NCBI GenBank assembly: GCA_016748015.1
Contig: JAAOMT010000097.1
Coordinates: 124,001-188,000, forward strand
Reading direction: 5' to 3'
Source of the DNA: Geosiphon pyriformis
Taxonomy: Eukaryota; Glomeromycota; Glomeromycetes; Archaeosporales; Geosiphonaceae
Length of the DNA: 64,000 nucleotides
The translations under genes were made by a program, and so were the position numbers. This document shows positions 1-13,735 of this stretch, in pieces (positions within the stretch are counted from its first letter, which is position 1; the number at the start of each line of letters is the position of its first letter). The notes below the pieces were generated by a model. It searched no databases. It saw only the letters and a program-made list of their open reading frames with translations, and had not been told where the DNA came from.

Positions 1-3000
1 ACAGTCTGTAGTTCAGTTAAAATAGAGAACAGAAGCCCAGTTATCTTAACCCCAATACTCATGTTTGCAGCCAGAAAGTACACAGCTGCCCCACCTACCA
101 TCTTAATAGAACCAGCATTTTTCAAAGACCTATTTGTGTAGATTTTAATGCAATTAGACCATATCTTTAACAAACTATTACGAACAAAAGAGAATTTTTC
201 AGAATCTAAAACATCTAGCATATTTTTCCCAAAGTCAGCATTAGCTTTGACCTTTAAAGAAACAAAAATGTTCATGAAATCAGATGTCAATCTAAACCAG
301 TAAGGCACAAGGTTTTTTAAATCTAACTGCTTCCAATGCTGAAATTTTTTCCAGTTTATTACCTTTCTCTTCTTGTCAAGAAGTCTGTTACCAAATGCAA
401 CACCAAACCACTTCAACAAAAAAACAGATTTGTAGTACAAAAACTAACCCAAAATACCAGACATTGGAAAAATACCAGACCCATGAAAGGCACAAAGCAG
501 ATTGTTTGCCAGTGACAACTCATTCACCAAAAAAATTTTCACCACTTCTGCCAAAAAATTATTCACAAGACTAACACATAACCTAACAAAAAATTGTAAG
601 AGATTTAGAAGAAACCAACCCAAAACTTGTAAATTCAAGAATCTATGATCAAACAAACATCTAAGAATACCATAGCCATTGACAAATAAAATTAGAGAAG
701 CCAGCTTTCTTTCAGACTGCATCTGTTCAAAAGGCTTTAAACCATACAAAAATAGATAATACAAGACTTTACTGGGGAAGTTACATAGTAAACTAGCCTT
801 GGCTTTAAGACTTTTCTTAATTATCATGTCCCACTTATAACATACATCCAAAGAAACAAAACTAAACTATGTGCAATAGCTAATAATTGGTTGCAAAACT
901 GCCAAAACTAAGTAACAAAATTGTTTATCTGTAATGGCTTTTCTTAACACCACATTAGAAAAAAACCTGACATCCACATAAGTTTGAGCCAAACTGGACT
1001 TAGAGAGATTTTTAGTTGATAAAAAGATACCCAGATATCAGTGTGACTCACTCTTTTTGGCAATTGAGATTGGCAAGCCATTAATTAACAGTAAAGTATT
1101 CTTAACATCTTGATTGATGGGAATAACCACTGTCTTATCATTATTTATTGAAATATCATTGACCTTAAAAAACTCACTAGCAATATTCAAAATATACTGT
1201 GTGGAAGCCTGACAGCTCCTAATTCAAATTGTATTATCTACAAAGGCACCAGCAGCCAAGAAAAAAGTTTTCCTTCCAACTGTCTCAATCCTGTCAAACT
1301 TCGCCATAAATCTAGTATCTATTCTGTATTCACACAAGTACTCATGTTTCTTCACTTCACACAAAAGCAGATCATAAAAAATTCTCCACAGGAACAGAAA
1401 AAAGACCTCTCTTTGATCCAACCTATCATGTACCCTATAGCTTTCTGAGAGCCCAAAGTCAGTTATCATCTTGTTAATCCTATCTTCATAAATATTGCCA
1501 AAAAACTGGATAAACTGATCACACATTTTGATGCAACACAAGCTTGCCCTCAAATGATGCCAGCCTACTAAGTTATAAACTTTATGCATATCCTATAGTA
1601 CCAGCCAAAGTTCTCTATTTTTTTCTAGGGCATCTTCAATAATGGATTCAATTGCAAAAATAGGAGACTGGATAGAAATACCCTTTAATACCGAAAAATT
1701 ATTATTATAGAGAATACCAAATTTGCTACAAACCAAAGATATCTGGTCAGAAAGAATCTTAAATAAAATTTTACATGTAATATTGACTAATATGATAGGC
1801 CTAGTATTTGTCAAAACACTATTCCATTTATAAGACTTTAGGATTATTGAAATCCATGCTCTCTTCTAGGCAGCTGAAACCATGCCCAAACTCAAACACA
1901 AATTCAGTAGCCTCAAAAGGCAGACCAATATCTTTTTACCACAATGTTTCTAAAGTTTATTAGGTATTTCAGACAATCCAGCCACTTTATTATTTGGCAA
2001 GCCATCAATAACCAAAGACAGTTCTGCCATACTAATCTTTTTTATTACACTAGAGAAGACATTATTATCTATATAATTCAGAGACATATATTAATAAAGC
2101 CACAGATTAGGCATCTTTGGAAGCATTAATTGCTTTCTCATCCATCCTTTCATAATTTTATCATCTTAAACTTTACCTTCTTAGGCTCCACCACTATCAC
2201 ATCATCTACCACCAAATGATCCAAAACAACCTTGCAAAATGGGCATTTCAAAATGCTTTTATTATTCATCCCTTATCAGAACAGAAATTTTTCATATGCC
2301 AGTCAATAGTCTTCCTAATATTAGCATTTTTTACTACTTTTGATTCAAAATACTTGGACTTCTGATATTTTTTCCTCACTACTAACAAATGTTTAACCAA
2401 ATTTATTAAATTTATATCATCTAAAACCATATCAGTAACCTTAGACACTTCAATATCATCAATAGATATCCAAACTCCAATAAGATGATCAAAGTTTGAG
2501 AGGTCACCAGAATTCCAGGATTTTACAATTTTAGCAATGAGCAACTTCAGCTTATAAAATTTTAAAAATTGCTTGTTCTTAGAACAATTATATTCACTAT
2601 ACCAGCTCTTAAAAAACATCTCAGTAGTAGTCTGTATCATGACTTCTTCTAATGCTTTCCACATTATATCTAAGTTACCATTGATTTTAGCAACCCTAAA
2701 CATGTAAGATCTGGTTAACAACTTGGTAGAAGAACAATTCTTAAAATGCAACCACTGAACTTTGTCCACATTTTCCAACTTGAACTTCTATCAGTCTCAG
2801 TTGGCCTGCTTATGAGCATTAATAAGATGGGCATCTAGAAGTTCACCCAAACCAATAGAAACTAAAATTAATTTATGATATGTATCAAAAAATTCTAACA
2901 CATTATTAATGATATACAATGCAATTGTAGACATCAGATGCTCACTTACAAAAATAAAATCTATCACTTTCTCAATCCTTCTAGAATTGCTTTAAGTTAG

Positions 3001-3540
3001 AGCTTTGGCCAACAAATGTTCATTGAAAGTATTAACCAGGCCCAAATCCAAGCAGAACTTGAAATTAACACTCTTCTTTGATCTATTTTTATTAAAATCA
3101 CCACCTAAGACCACAAAAGAGCTAGAACTAACTGCTATAGAGATCATAGAGTTGACATCAGCAGCTTGAGTAAAACAAATACTAATAGATACACCAGCAT
3201 AGAGACCCAAAATAGTAACTGAAAGCTTGTTTTTAAACAAAAGATGCACAAAAATCAACCAACCAGGAATCTTTTCAACTTTAGATACATGACAAGCCAA
3301 AAAAATGTCCATGATTATGGCAACCCCAGCATCAAGAAAACTCACATCCAAACCAGAAGTAAAAACCCAAACTTCATTAAACCTATTCATAATCTACAGT
3401 CTAACACTAGATTTTAATTTTGTTTCTATAACAATTGAAACCATATTTTCTGATTTCTTATGCCAACAAACAATGTCTTTCTGCTTGGCAAAAACATTGA
3501 TACTCTTAATATTGCATGTAGCAAATTTCTAGATCAAATC
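1..3540 (-). pseudogene. LINE copy A ORF2 (endonuclease and reverse transcriptase) remnant
   Basis: 2992-3390 holds the APE-type endonuclease motif VVLGGDFN and the AGVAIIMD segment found in copy C. 2266-2778 matches the linker. 1593-1814 and 1224-1589 match reverse transcriptase blocks (SPIFAIES, ALEKNRELWLVL, then FLAAGAFVDNTI, where the second catalytic aspartate of FVDD has become asparagine). 444-851 matches the C-terminal RT/thumb part (FEQMQSE against FEQIQAE in copy C). RNase H lies beyond the left edge. Several stops and frameshifts make it a pseudogene. Confidence 0.8.
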
Positions 3541-3545
3541 TATTA

Positions 3546-4993
3546 TTAAGAAAAAAGAGGTGCCAAGGGATTCAAATCAGCACACAAATAATCCAATTTC
3601 AACAAAACAAAACCAACAGAAGTTTCAAGAGCCACCAATTTCAATTTCAGACTGCCCACTTTAATGGTAAAAATTTTTGAACTGCTTAGACTCAGAGTTG
3701 AAAACATATTCACTACAACTGAGGAGGAAGTTATAGGGAACATTTGTGAAATATCTAAAATCATATTCAAATCTAAATCTGAACTTAAAAGCACAACTAC
3801 AGCAGAAGAAAAAAGTAGAGAAACAGATGCCAGAGGCACTAGATCAACCAAATTCAGCTTCCTCACAATGTCCAAAACTTGATCTGCCAAAAGCTTCAAA
3901 GAATGTTTCAGCAAGACCAGATAATCATTAATAGAGGAAACATTTTGAACAACCAGTTTGCTCCTCTTATTGCTTAAGACACTATGAACAGAAGAACCAA
4001 ACCCAGAACCAAAGATGAAATAAGAACCACCAGAAAAAAAGGCAAGTAAAACTACTTGCACCCAAGATTTGCCACCAAAAGCTACAGAATAGGAGATAGA
4101 AACACTTTTTTTTGTATACAATTTTGCCAGCTGAAGGTGACATTTATCTAAAATGCTTTTTTTAACAAACTTTAAAGACTTAGAAGTGGTCATCATTGGT
4201 ACATTACACTCCAAAACAGAATGACCAAAATGTCTATACCTCTTATAATAAACCAAATCCAATCTAGCCCAAAAAAGTTTAATACCACCAAATATTGGCT
4301 CAGTGTGATATGCAGACTCCAAATCTTCCTCAGATCCAAAACCAATCACAGCACAGCAAATCCAGTTACCAGAATTTAATGAATAATTAATTACACAGGT
4401 TTTCCCACCAGTCCTATCCAAAAGAATGCCCAAATCATGAGCAGTTGTTCCCACCAACAAAGTAAATAGCAAAGCTCTGAACTGATCTCTTGATGTCTAT
4501 GTATTGCAATCTTCTATAGTTATAGTTACACACACTAAATTTTTACCAATTAAGAAGAATCATTTTGCAGCCAACCGTTCAACCTAATCTGATTTGGCAA
4601 ACTCCACTACAGTCTTCAACCACATTCCAATTAGCTGAACTTTGATCGACTTAATATTACCAAATTTGAATACTACAGTAACAATTATTTCTTTTGGCAT
4701 GTCCATGAGAATTTTTTTGATAATCACAGTCTGATTTAAAATTGTTCTTTGTTTTTTGACATTAATATTTACAATAATTCCATTTTTTTTGGCCAATAAA
4801 GTAGTCTTCATCATGCTGATCTCTGATGTAAAGATAGATCTAATAATCTCTTAAATTTTGAAAGAGTAGTGGTCTCCCCAAAACCATTGACTAATGAAAA
4901 AAATTTTCTAATCAACTGAGTTTTTGCCATTGCTGATTTCTCTTTTATAGCTGAAAGATTAATATTCAAAGCAAACAACTTTTTAATTGACAC
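3546..4993 (-). pseudogene. LINE copy A ORF1 (gag-like) remnant
   Basis: Two main pieces are visible. 4811-4993 carries FALNINL and NGFGETTTLSKF, matching FALNLDL and NGFGGVSTLSKF of copy C ORF1. 3546-4472 carries the middle and C-terminal part (TAHDLGI, GGKTCVI, then a GHSVLEC zinc-knuckle tail). 4584-4814 lies between them and matches the RNA-binding-like segment ending VVEFAKSD. The pieces are separated by stops and frame changes, so no protein can be made. Confidence 0.75.
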
Positions 4994-5560
4994 TTCTATA
5001 GGAGTTTTGATGATTTTTGAGTCAATTCACTTTTTGTTAAGAAAGATAGGCAAGCAAGAAGAGAGAACAACTTCATTATCATCTATACAAAAATTGGGAA
5101 AACTGAGCAGAAAACCAAAAACAGCACCAGTGTTGACTTGTTTTGTCTTGAGTATAGTAGCAGCTGAGCTCAAAAGAGACCCATTATTTATACCAGCCAT
5201 GCTAATATCTTTATTATCACCAAATAGACTCTTCACATTAAAATATATATTATTATCAGGTCCTGATTTATTTAAGAAGATATCTCTTTCATCATCAAAA
5301 TGTTTAACATTACTAAGAATAACTTTTTTCTTTTAAGAAAAAAAACCACCAGCAGAACCATAAAAAGCACTTTTGGATGCCTTTTTTTTAGACTAATGTT
5401 ACTTGTAGTAGTTTCTAAATTCACGAAAAATGGGTTATTATTAGGTAAAAAAATATTAATATAAACTAACAAGAAAAAAAAACAAAAAAACTTCTTTTTC
5501 AGAAAATGTGCTTTTTGAGGATTTTTGAAGGTAAGAGAAAAAGAAGTTTTTTTCTTATTT

Positions 5561-6861
5561 AATTAATTTTGGTAAAAAAAAAATATTATTCAAATTTTTT
5601 TAAAATACATAACACAAAATTAGTTAATTTTTTAAAAAAATATTATATTTAATAAAAAACTTTTAAATCTTAAAATATTTATTACAAAGTTATTTTTTGG
5701 TTTATTTAAATTATTTTTTAAGTTTTTTATTATATTTAAAATTTTAGTTATTTGGTTTATTAATTTAGTGTATTAAGTTAAAATTGCTGTTTTTTTGTTT
5801 TATGTTATTAAAAATAAATTTAGTTTTAATTAAATATTTTAGAAATTAAGCTGTTAAAATTAATTTAATAAATAAATTATAATTAAGTTTGTTAATATTT
5901 TAATTGTTTAAATTTTTGCTTTTGTTAAGAACAAATCTATTTTAATAATAAAATAAAATAAAATTGCTTTTTTTTGGGTTTTTAAATTATGAATTTGGTT
6001 AAAATTTCAAGTTTTTTGTAAAATTTTTTTGGTATTATTAAGAATAAACTAGATAATTTATATTTAAATAATAACATAAAAAATAATATTAGTTTTTTTT
6101 GAGTAATAATTTATTGGTTTGTTTGTAAATTTTGAAAGACATAACAAAAAAAATACAATTTGGTTAAATAAATTTATCAAAAACAATAGATTTAAATTTT
6201 GTTATAAATAAAATAAATATTAAAAGTTTGTTTATAGTATCTAATATAATGTAGTTTTATATTAGTTTAGGTAATTGGTTATACATAAAAAGCACACATA
6301 TATAGATTATAATTAGATTATACTTGTTAATATTTAATAATAATATAACTACTTTGTTTTATTGTTTTATTATTAAATTGTAATAATTCTGGTTTTTTTG
6401 TCTTTTTAAACAAAATTTATTGGATAATTCATGAAACCAATTCACTATAATGAAAATACATTATAAAGAAAGTACTGCGTATATGTTTTTACAATAAATG
6501 TGAATTACACACTTTTTATATATAAGTAATTATCATCTTTGAAAGACCAAAATCTTTAAATACATAAAATTATTTTTAGAAATATAATTTTTATTAAATC
6601 CTTTTTTGGATTTTTCAAACCTAGGCGACGATTGAAACGGCCAAAGAAACAAGGAACAATGAAACGACTTACCTTTTTAATCGAGGACAAAAAAGGTAAG
6701 TATTTTTATTACTACATAGGGATAATCTAATTGTCACATGATGGCAGTCATATCTAATTTTTTTAAAAATTTTTGGATCGACTCTCGCAAGCCCGGCCTC
6801 TCGTTACTACTAAAATTGTCGTGAGCAGAGTCGAACGGTTTTTGGGAAAAACTTGGGAATC
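5561..6861. other. AT-rich spacer between LINE copy A and importin gene
   Basis: 5561-6600 is almost pure A/T with long T and A runs, and I see no coding potential in it. From about 6610 the composition changes and the 5' leader of the importin gene probably begins. A short ATG reading frame at 6660-6698 ends at a GTAAGT-like donor and could be a 5' UTR exon or an upstream ORF; this is only a possibility. Confidence 0.6.
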
Positions 6862-9800
6862 ATGGATACCCACGCTGTCTATCAACTATTTAATGCCTCT
6901 TATCACCCTGACCGTAATATACAGAAACAAGCCGAACTACAAATAAAGCAGGCAAGTTGAATTGATTTTTCCATTCAAGTCATTCTGTAATCGTTATTTT
7001 TACAAGATTTCCTCTTGATCAGATCGAAGGCCTTCCTGGTTTCATTTCTGCTCTTTTACAAATAGTTGGGTCTGAAATATCGGAACTTGGTGTGCGGCAA
7101 GCTGGTATGACTAGTTTTAAGCTTCGTACCTTTATCAACAACCAAATCATTTGCGCGAGAAGGTTTTTTACTTGCAGTAAAAATTCTCGTGATCTTTCAA
7201 TCCTTTTTTCAAGCTTAGAAGCAAAATGGAATTTTTGTTCATTCATTTTTTTTTCAAGGTTTGAGGATCAATGGCATCATTTTGCTTTCTGAAACGAAGG
7301 ATATTCCTTAACATATATGATTCCTGAAATGAATTTATTTTTGAGATGAATTAATTTACTCAACCTTTTATATATTCCAAGAATCTTATTTGATATATAT
7401 ATATTTCATTTCTTTCTAGTTGCTATATACCTCAAGAATCGTATTCGAAAAGCATGGCGCATCGATGAAGACATTCCATTATCTGTAGCTGCTCCTATCA
7501 CCGATGAAGATCGAGAAGTTTTCAAAGTCTCAATAATACAAATACTTGTAACCGCGCCAAATGCTGTCAGGTGAATATATGAAAGCTATTTGGATGGATA
7601 CCGTGATTTTCGATTCTAATTTTAAATATTGTTCAGGCTACAATTACTTGACTCTTTGAACAAAGTATTAACCTACGACTATCCGAATCATTGGCCAGAC
7701 TTCATGAATCAGATTCATTCTCTTCTTTCTTCCAATGATACTCGAGTTGTATATGTTGGTCTCCTGTGTCTTCACGAAGTGGTTAAAGTATATCAGTAAG
7801 TAGTACCCGTTGAATTTTTTTCACACAATTATATTTCACCCTTACTAAGCTTTTTTTATTTAGATGGAAGTCTTCTGAATTACGCGAACCTCTTATTGAT
7901 ATTGTAAAAAGTACATTTCCCGCTATTTTACAAATTGGTCAAAATCTTGTCAACGAAAACAGCGTTGATGCAGCAGAAATGCTAAAAACTCTTCTTAAAT
8001 CTTATAGCTCTGTCATTCAAGTAAGTATATTTACTTATTATTTTTTGAAAATTGGAATATTACCCAAAAAGCTATTTAATACTAATTTATTGACAACTAT
8101 TAAGTACGAATTAATACTACCTCTTCAAGATAATTCCTCCTTGATACCTTGGGGAACCTTGTTATTACAAATAGTGGCAAAACCTTTAGCGGATGATTCC
8201 ATGCCGGTCGATTTAGAAGAACGTGAATCTCATCCACTATGGAAAGCAAAAAAGTGGTCATATCGAATTTTAAACCGCTTATTCGGCAGATATGGCAATC
8301 CTGCGCAACTTTCCGGTTCTCCAAATCAATATTTAACTTTCGCAGAAAACTTTATTGAAAATTTTGCTCCTCAAATTCTTCGTGAATATCTGCATCAAAC
8401 AGAATTATGGATTCAAAAGAAGCAATGGCTGAGCAATAAGGTTTTATATTTTTTGTCGGACTTTTATAAAGATGCGTAAGTCTCTTCTTATTAGCATGTA
8501 AGAAATTTATACTTAATCGTGATCTGACTATATATATCTTTTTTAGCATCACTCACAAAATCACGTGGCAAATCTTCAAGTCCCATAGTGCAACAATAGT
8601 TTCTGACTTCATTTTCCCTCAACTATGTTTTTCTGATCAAGATCAAGAGTTGTGGGAGGAGGATCCTGTAGAATATGTCCATAAGAAAGTCGATCCTTTA
8701 GAAGATTTTACATCCCCAGCCATCGTTGCCATTACTTTTCTCATGGACCTGGCTAAATATAGAAAAAAATATACCTTTGCGACAACTCTAAGCCTTATCA
8801 ATAATATTTTAAACACATATCTTGAAGCTCCCCCTGAAGCCAAAAATCCTCGAGCCAAAGACGGGGCGTTGCGTATGATCGGGTGTCTTTCCAATTTGGT
8901 TTTGCACAAAAAATCCAATGTCGGCCATTTGATGGAATCCTTTTTCACCACCCACGTATTTCCTGAATTTCGAAGCGAATATCCATTTTTGAGGGCTAGG
9001 GTAAATTAAGGAGGCCCTGATTTTGTTGCATTGAAAACTTTAGAAACTCATTACGGAGCAAATCATCTTCTTAGGCGTGTGACATGCTTATCAAATTTTC
9101 AGATTTGGATTTTCAAAAGGTGAATCTTGGTATCGCGTTCCAAGGAATCACGGAATGCATGGGAGATTCCGAATTACCTGTTAAAGTTCAGGCTGCCTTG
9201 GCTTTGCAAAGTTTAATTCGTCATGACATAGGTAAATAAGAGTTTTCCATTTTAATCATTTAACACCGTTTTCATGGAAACATTTAAAAACTCGCTATTC
9301 TCTATAACCAATTTAGTCAAAGATGCTTTGATTCCCAACTTGCAAGTTGTGATGCAAGGTGAACTGTTTCTTCGATACCTACTCTTCTTTTTTCGCCATT
9401 GTTCTTTTTAACATATTTACTTTCTTCTTATAGAATTACTTAATCTCACCAATCAGATCGACGTGGATACTCTTGTTACAGTTATGGAGGAGTTTGTGGA
9501 AGTTTTCTCCGAAGAATTAAGTCCTTTCGCTGTCCAGCTTTGCATTCAGATGGTATACTATCCCGTTTTAATATTCTTTAGATTCATGCATGGCAGAACT
9601 TCTTTTTTTGATTTTTGAAAAATACAGCGAGAAACCTTTCTACGGCTCATGCAAGATTTGGAAGAATCACATGCTCACATTACAAAGGAAAACTATTCAA
9701 GCTCGGGAGAGATGGATGAAGTGAGTGATAAAACTATGGCGGCCACGGGTGTGTTGAAGACCATTAGCACTCTTATGCTAAGCTTAGAAACCACACCTGA

Positions 9801-11743
9801 GACATTTGCTGAATTGGAAAAAGCTCTGTTACCTGTCATTACATATACCTTAGAAAATAGCATTATCGGTAAGGGCCATATTTTACTTTTCGATAAGAAC
9901 TTTTTTGTCAAAAACTTAAACCACAACTTTTAATAAAATATTTTTGTAACCATATTAGATCTTTACGATGAAGTTTTCGACATCATTGATAGCTGTACGT
10001 TCTCGACAAAAAATGTTTCACCCATCATGTGGAGTGTTTTTGAACCAATATACAAAACCTTCAAAGATTCTGGTCAAGATTACATTGAGGGTAGGATTGA
10101 GAAATTTGTTTTTAGCTCATGAAATTTTAGAAGCTCAGTTTCCATGCTTTAATTACTAAAGAAGCGCTTATTTATATATTAAGAGATGCTTCCAGCGCTT
10201 GATAATTATATCTCATATGGCAAGGACGTGTTTGTACAAAATCATAACTTACAGGGCATGATTTATGACATGATCGAAACGGTACCTTTTAAATTTCTGA
10301 TCTCTTAAGGAAATGCAGTACAATCCAAATTTTCACGTTAGCCTCATTAATCCTCTTTACAGGTTATGAAAAGTGACAGATTAATTGAAAATGACCGTGT
10401 GTGTGCATGTAAATTAATCGAATCTGTGTTGTTAAATTGCCGTGGTCACGTTGATAAGGTATTTATATGATTTCTATATTCCTATCAGCTCAAATAATCA
10501 TTTATTTCATTTCAGTATATCGAGCCATTTCTTGGATTGGTATTTGGATATTTGGGTCGAATAGAAGAGATTACCAGTTCTGAATTTAAAATTTATTGTA
10601 TCGAGACGGTATATTACAATTCTGTTTTGCTTGCAACTTTTGAATATTTAAAATATCTTCCAAACATTGTTTTACCGCTAAATCTGTTTATCGAATTTTG
10701 AGGTCGTCAACGCTTTATTTTATAACCCAATGCAAACCCTTCGGATTCTCGAAGAACGTGGACTCACTCAAGGATTTTTTACAATTTGGTTTAATAATCT
10801 CGAAAAGTTTTCTCGGGTTCATGACAAAAAGTTGGTGATTGTGGCACTTTGTTCTCTACTTGAAATTCCTCTTGAACAATTGCCACCTACTTTGCAAAAT
10901 GGCTGGCCCCAAATGTTTGACGGAATATTGAATACTTTCAAAACATTGCCTAAAGCTGAAGCAGGTAAGCAGGAGGACATTATATTCTCGGGTTCGAATG
11001 GATTCATAATCTTTTATTATTTGTTGTTTTTAATGACCAATAGCTCGCCAACAAATAAAGAAATTCTACGAAGGCATCGAGAGCGACGACGATACAGGGG
11101 AAGAATCCAAGGAATTTGATTTAAGTCAAGACGATGGAAAAAATATAAATAAAGATGAAGAAGATTATGATGAAGTTGAGGGTAAGACGCCTTACCCTAT
11201 TCCCTATACTGATTTTATTAGAATATTAATCGCTTTATTTTTCTTAAATAGAAATTGACGATGATGAAAATGTCACAGACGAGGATGCTGAATATCTAGA
11301 ATTTCTTGCCAAAGAGGTTTTTTTGGGAATTTGAATATTTATTTGGAATTTATTGTGTCAAAGGCTATAATTCTCCTAACTGCTGTCGAAACAGGCTGCA
11401 AAATACTCACCAGATTCGGATCTGAAAGATGAAGATGAAGATATGGAGGAGGAAGCTTTATTTGAATCTCCTTTGGATGATATAGACGTTTATATTAGAT
11501 TCCAAGAAATATTGTTAGGTATGGATAAGTATTTATTTCCATGAAGATAAAAGACGCAGGAAATATTGAAACTGAAATTTTTTTATTTTAGGCTTACAAC
11601 AACATAACCCAAATTCCTATGCACACCTCACTAAAAATCTCAACCTTGAGAAATCCAATTTCATCTCGACCATTTTTTCAATAGCCGATGAACATCGAAA
11701 GGCTCAACAGGAACTGATAAATCAAGCCAATTTTGAAGACTAA
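6862..11743 (+). CDS. NMD5: Importin-7/8 type karyopherin (Nmd5/Sxm1)
   Basis: This is an importin-beta family nuclear transport receptor that carries cargo such as ribosomal and other nuclear proteins through the pore with RanGTP. The ATG at 6862 begins MDTHAVYQLF, the usual importin-7/8 start, followed by QIEGLPGFIS and the importin-beta N region. The body has HEAT-repeat helices with family hallmarks: YELILPLQ, DPVEYVHKKVDPLEDFTSP, RAKDGALRMIG. The C-terminal region has the acidic stretch typical of this class (ESDDDTGEE, EIDDDENVTDEDAEYLEFLAKE), ending at the TAA at 11741. I read about 17 short introns. The first runs 6952-7022 and begins with GC rather than GT. The total is roughly 1,000 residues, the normal length. 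Some inner exon borders were placed by eye. Confidence 0.93.
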
Positions 11744-12992
11744 CCTTGAACTTGGTTTTTGATTTAAAAACTCTTATATTACTACTTTAATTCTTTTGTT
11801 TATCACACGGTAACAAATTTACAAAAGGCATCTTACCCTATAATGTTTAGTTGGGGAAGAAGCTGGTAAATACAGTGTGATACCAAAAAAATGGATATTT
11901 TTGTTTTTATATAATAAATAATTATTTAAACAAGTTAAATATATTTTTTAATAATAAATAAATAAGATTACTTTTTAAACTCTTCTAATAATCTTCCAAT
12001 AATAGAAAAACCGATTAACAATTTGATTGAACCCCATTTTTATGATAATAATGATTATACACAAAAACCCAAAATATTACTAGTAGTTTTAAACAACATA
12101 TTTTACCAAGCCGTAAAATATACATTGTCAATCGATATACCAAAATTAATAAAAAGTTACTTTTGTATTAAACTTTTACCATTTTTACCAATTTATAATA
12201 CTAATATTAATTATTACCATTACTAAATTCTTATGTATTTTATGATTTTATTACATATTTTATGTTCTGTTTCTTTTTTTTAACAAAAGCAACATTAACA
12301 ATTATATCTTTCTTATCTTGTTTTTTTTAATGTTACAGATGTGTTTTTCTTTTTTTTTCTTTTTATTGCTTAGAAATAAAAACTTATATCTATTGTTTTG
12401 GTATTTAGATTATAATTGTTTACTAATATTGATTTTGTTGTCATTATCTTAACAACACAAAAACCATCATAATACACACATAAAATAATTTATTGTTTAA
12501 TTCTATGGCCAATATAGTTAAAAATATTATTATAATTAACACAAATCTTAATTATTAACAGTAAAAAAAAACAAACAAACAAATAATAAAAAGTATAAAG
12601 TTGAAACAAGTCTTTTTTTTATATTTAAAAGAAGCAAAAAGTAGAAAGAATAATAATTTTATATTATATTTATTATTATAGAATTATATATAATATAATA
12701 ATAAAAAACTATGTTTTAAACAAAAAAAAAGCCATAAACATTTTTAGAATTTGTTAAAAAAACACATTACAATAATATAGTTTTATATAAAAAAAATTAT
12801 TTAAGTTTAAAAATTTGTTATTTGTTAAAACATTAAAGCATAAAAGCTTAAACAATTTACTTAGTATTGTATCTGATTTTAATTATAAAAACAATTATAA
12901 TAAAAAATTATAATTTAAGAGCAAAACTGCAAAAATATTTTGTTGTTTTATAAACATAAATTTTATTTATAGAAGCAATTATTTAATAATTA
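11744..12992. other. AT-rich spacer after importin gene
   Basis: After the importin 3' UTR, the DNA is low-complexity A/T with T and A runs. I see no gene, RNA or recognisable transposon until the poly-T tract of LINE copy B. Confidence 0.6.
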
Positions 12993-13001
12993 ATTTAGTT
13001 A
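12993..13001. repeat. Target-site duplication, left copy (LINE B)
   Basis: ATTTAGTTA directly left of the poly-T tract that is the poly-A tail of LINE copy B. The same nine bases stand at 13727-13735, right at the other end of the element. Confidence 0.75.
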
Positions 13002-13726
13002 TTTTTTTTTTTTTTTTTTTACATTTTAACAAGTGAAATCCAAATGCTACCTAGTACTATACATCATGTAAATGATCTAAACTAAGTACGAATTATGTAT
13101 TTTTTACATGTGACCAGTCACTCAAGCTGATCAAAACAACACTAGACACCTATATGAACAGAAACCATATCATCTACACCAGAAAAAAACAGACAAGATT
13201 TACAAAACCCAAAGCTAATACCAAAGGTATCAGTAATACCTAATAACTTAACCACACCAGCCGAAAGTAACTTAGAGGGGCCTATAACAGAAAAAGGGAG
13301 AGAACCATCATGCAGAATTAAACTATTTCTCTTCATAAGAGACCTGTGTTTGGCATGAACCAGCCAAACCTTCTCCCAAAAAGCAAGACAAAATTTACAC
13401 ACAAAATTCATGACGGTCAGAGCTGTCACTTTGGAATTCTTAAAAACAGTAACTGATTCATAGTATCAATTATTAAAAACAAAATTTTTACACAGAGCCA
13501 TGCCAATTGCAGTACCAGAAACACAATTTGACAACAACTGTGAGACACATGAAAAAGAATGAGAAAAACCAGTGTGAGTCTCCCAAGCAGATACATGAAC
13601 ATCAACCAACTGAGTGCAGACAGAAGCATCAGATGGGCAAGAAAACACATGGTCAGAGATCTCAATATCATCACAATAAAGACATATTATGTTGGGATAG
13701 CACCTATCATACAAACATTTGTGCAC
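13002..13726 (-). mobile_element. LINE copy B, 5'-truncated 3' end fragment
   Basis: About 725 bp on the minus strand. It starts at the plus-strand left end with a T run (13002-13020, the poly-A tail) followed by sequence closely matching the 3' UTR of copy C (compare 13021-13080 with 13924-13985). Coding remnants at 13142-13726 match the C-terminal part of ORF2 after RNase H, including the zinc-finger-like CLYCDDIEISDHVFSC. Homology to copy C stops abruptly near 13726, where the target-site duplication begins. This is a typical 5'-truncated product of target-primed reverse transcription. Confidence 0.88.
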
Positions 13727-13735
13727 ATTTAGTTA
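13727..13735. repeat. Target-site duplication, right copy (LINE B)
   Basis: Second copy of ATTTAGTTA, at the truncated 5' end of LINE copy B; a tenth base (T) also matches. Confidence 0.75.

Larger units (their letters stand above)
1..5560 (-). mobile_element. LINE (non-LTR retrotransposon) copy A, degenerate, cut by window edge
   Basis: The block is read on the minus strand and its fragments line up in order with the better preserved copy C at 13903-20675: ORF1 pieces at 3546-4993, endonuclease pieces at 2992-3540, reverse transcriptase pieces at 444-1815. The 5' end is placed near 5560 because the sequence around 5540-5560 (a GAAGTTTTTTTCTTAT-like stretch) matches the 5' end of copy C near 20660-20675, and the flank beyond it is unrelated AT-rich DNA. 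The 3' half runs off the left edge. Reading frames are broken by many stops and shifts, and CpG is almost absent. It is a dead copy, older than copy C. Confidence 0.85.

Noticed and set aside
6660-6720. Short ATG frame ending in a GTAAGT-like donor upstream of the importin gene
   Set aside because: Could be a 5' UTR exon, but too short and unsupported to call a gene.
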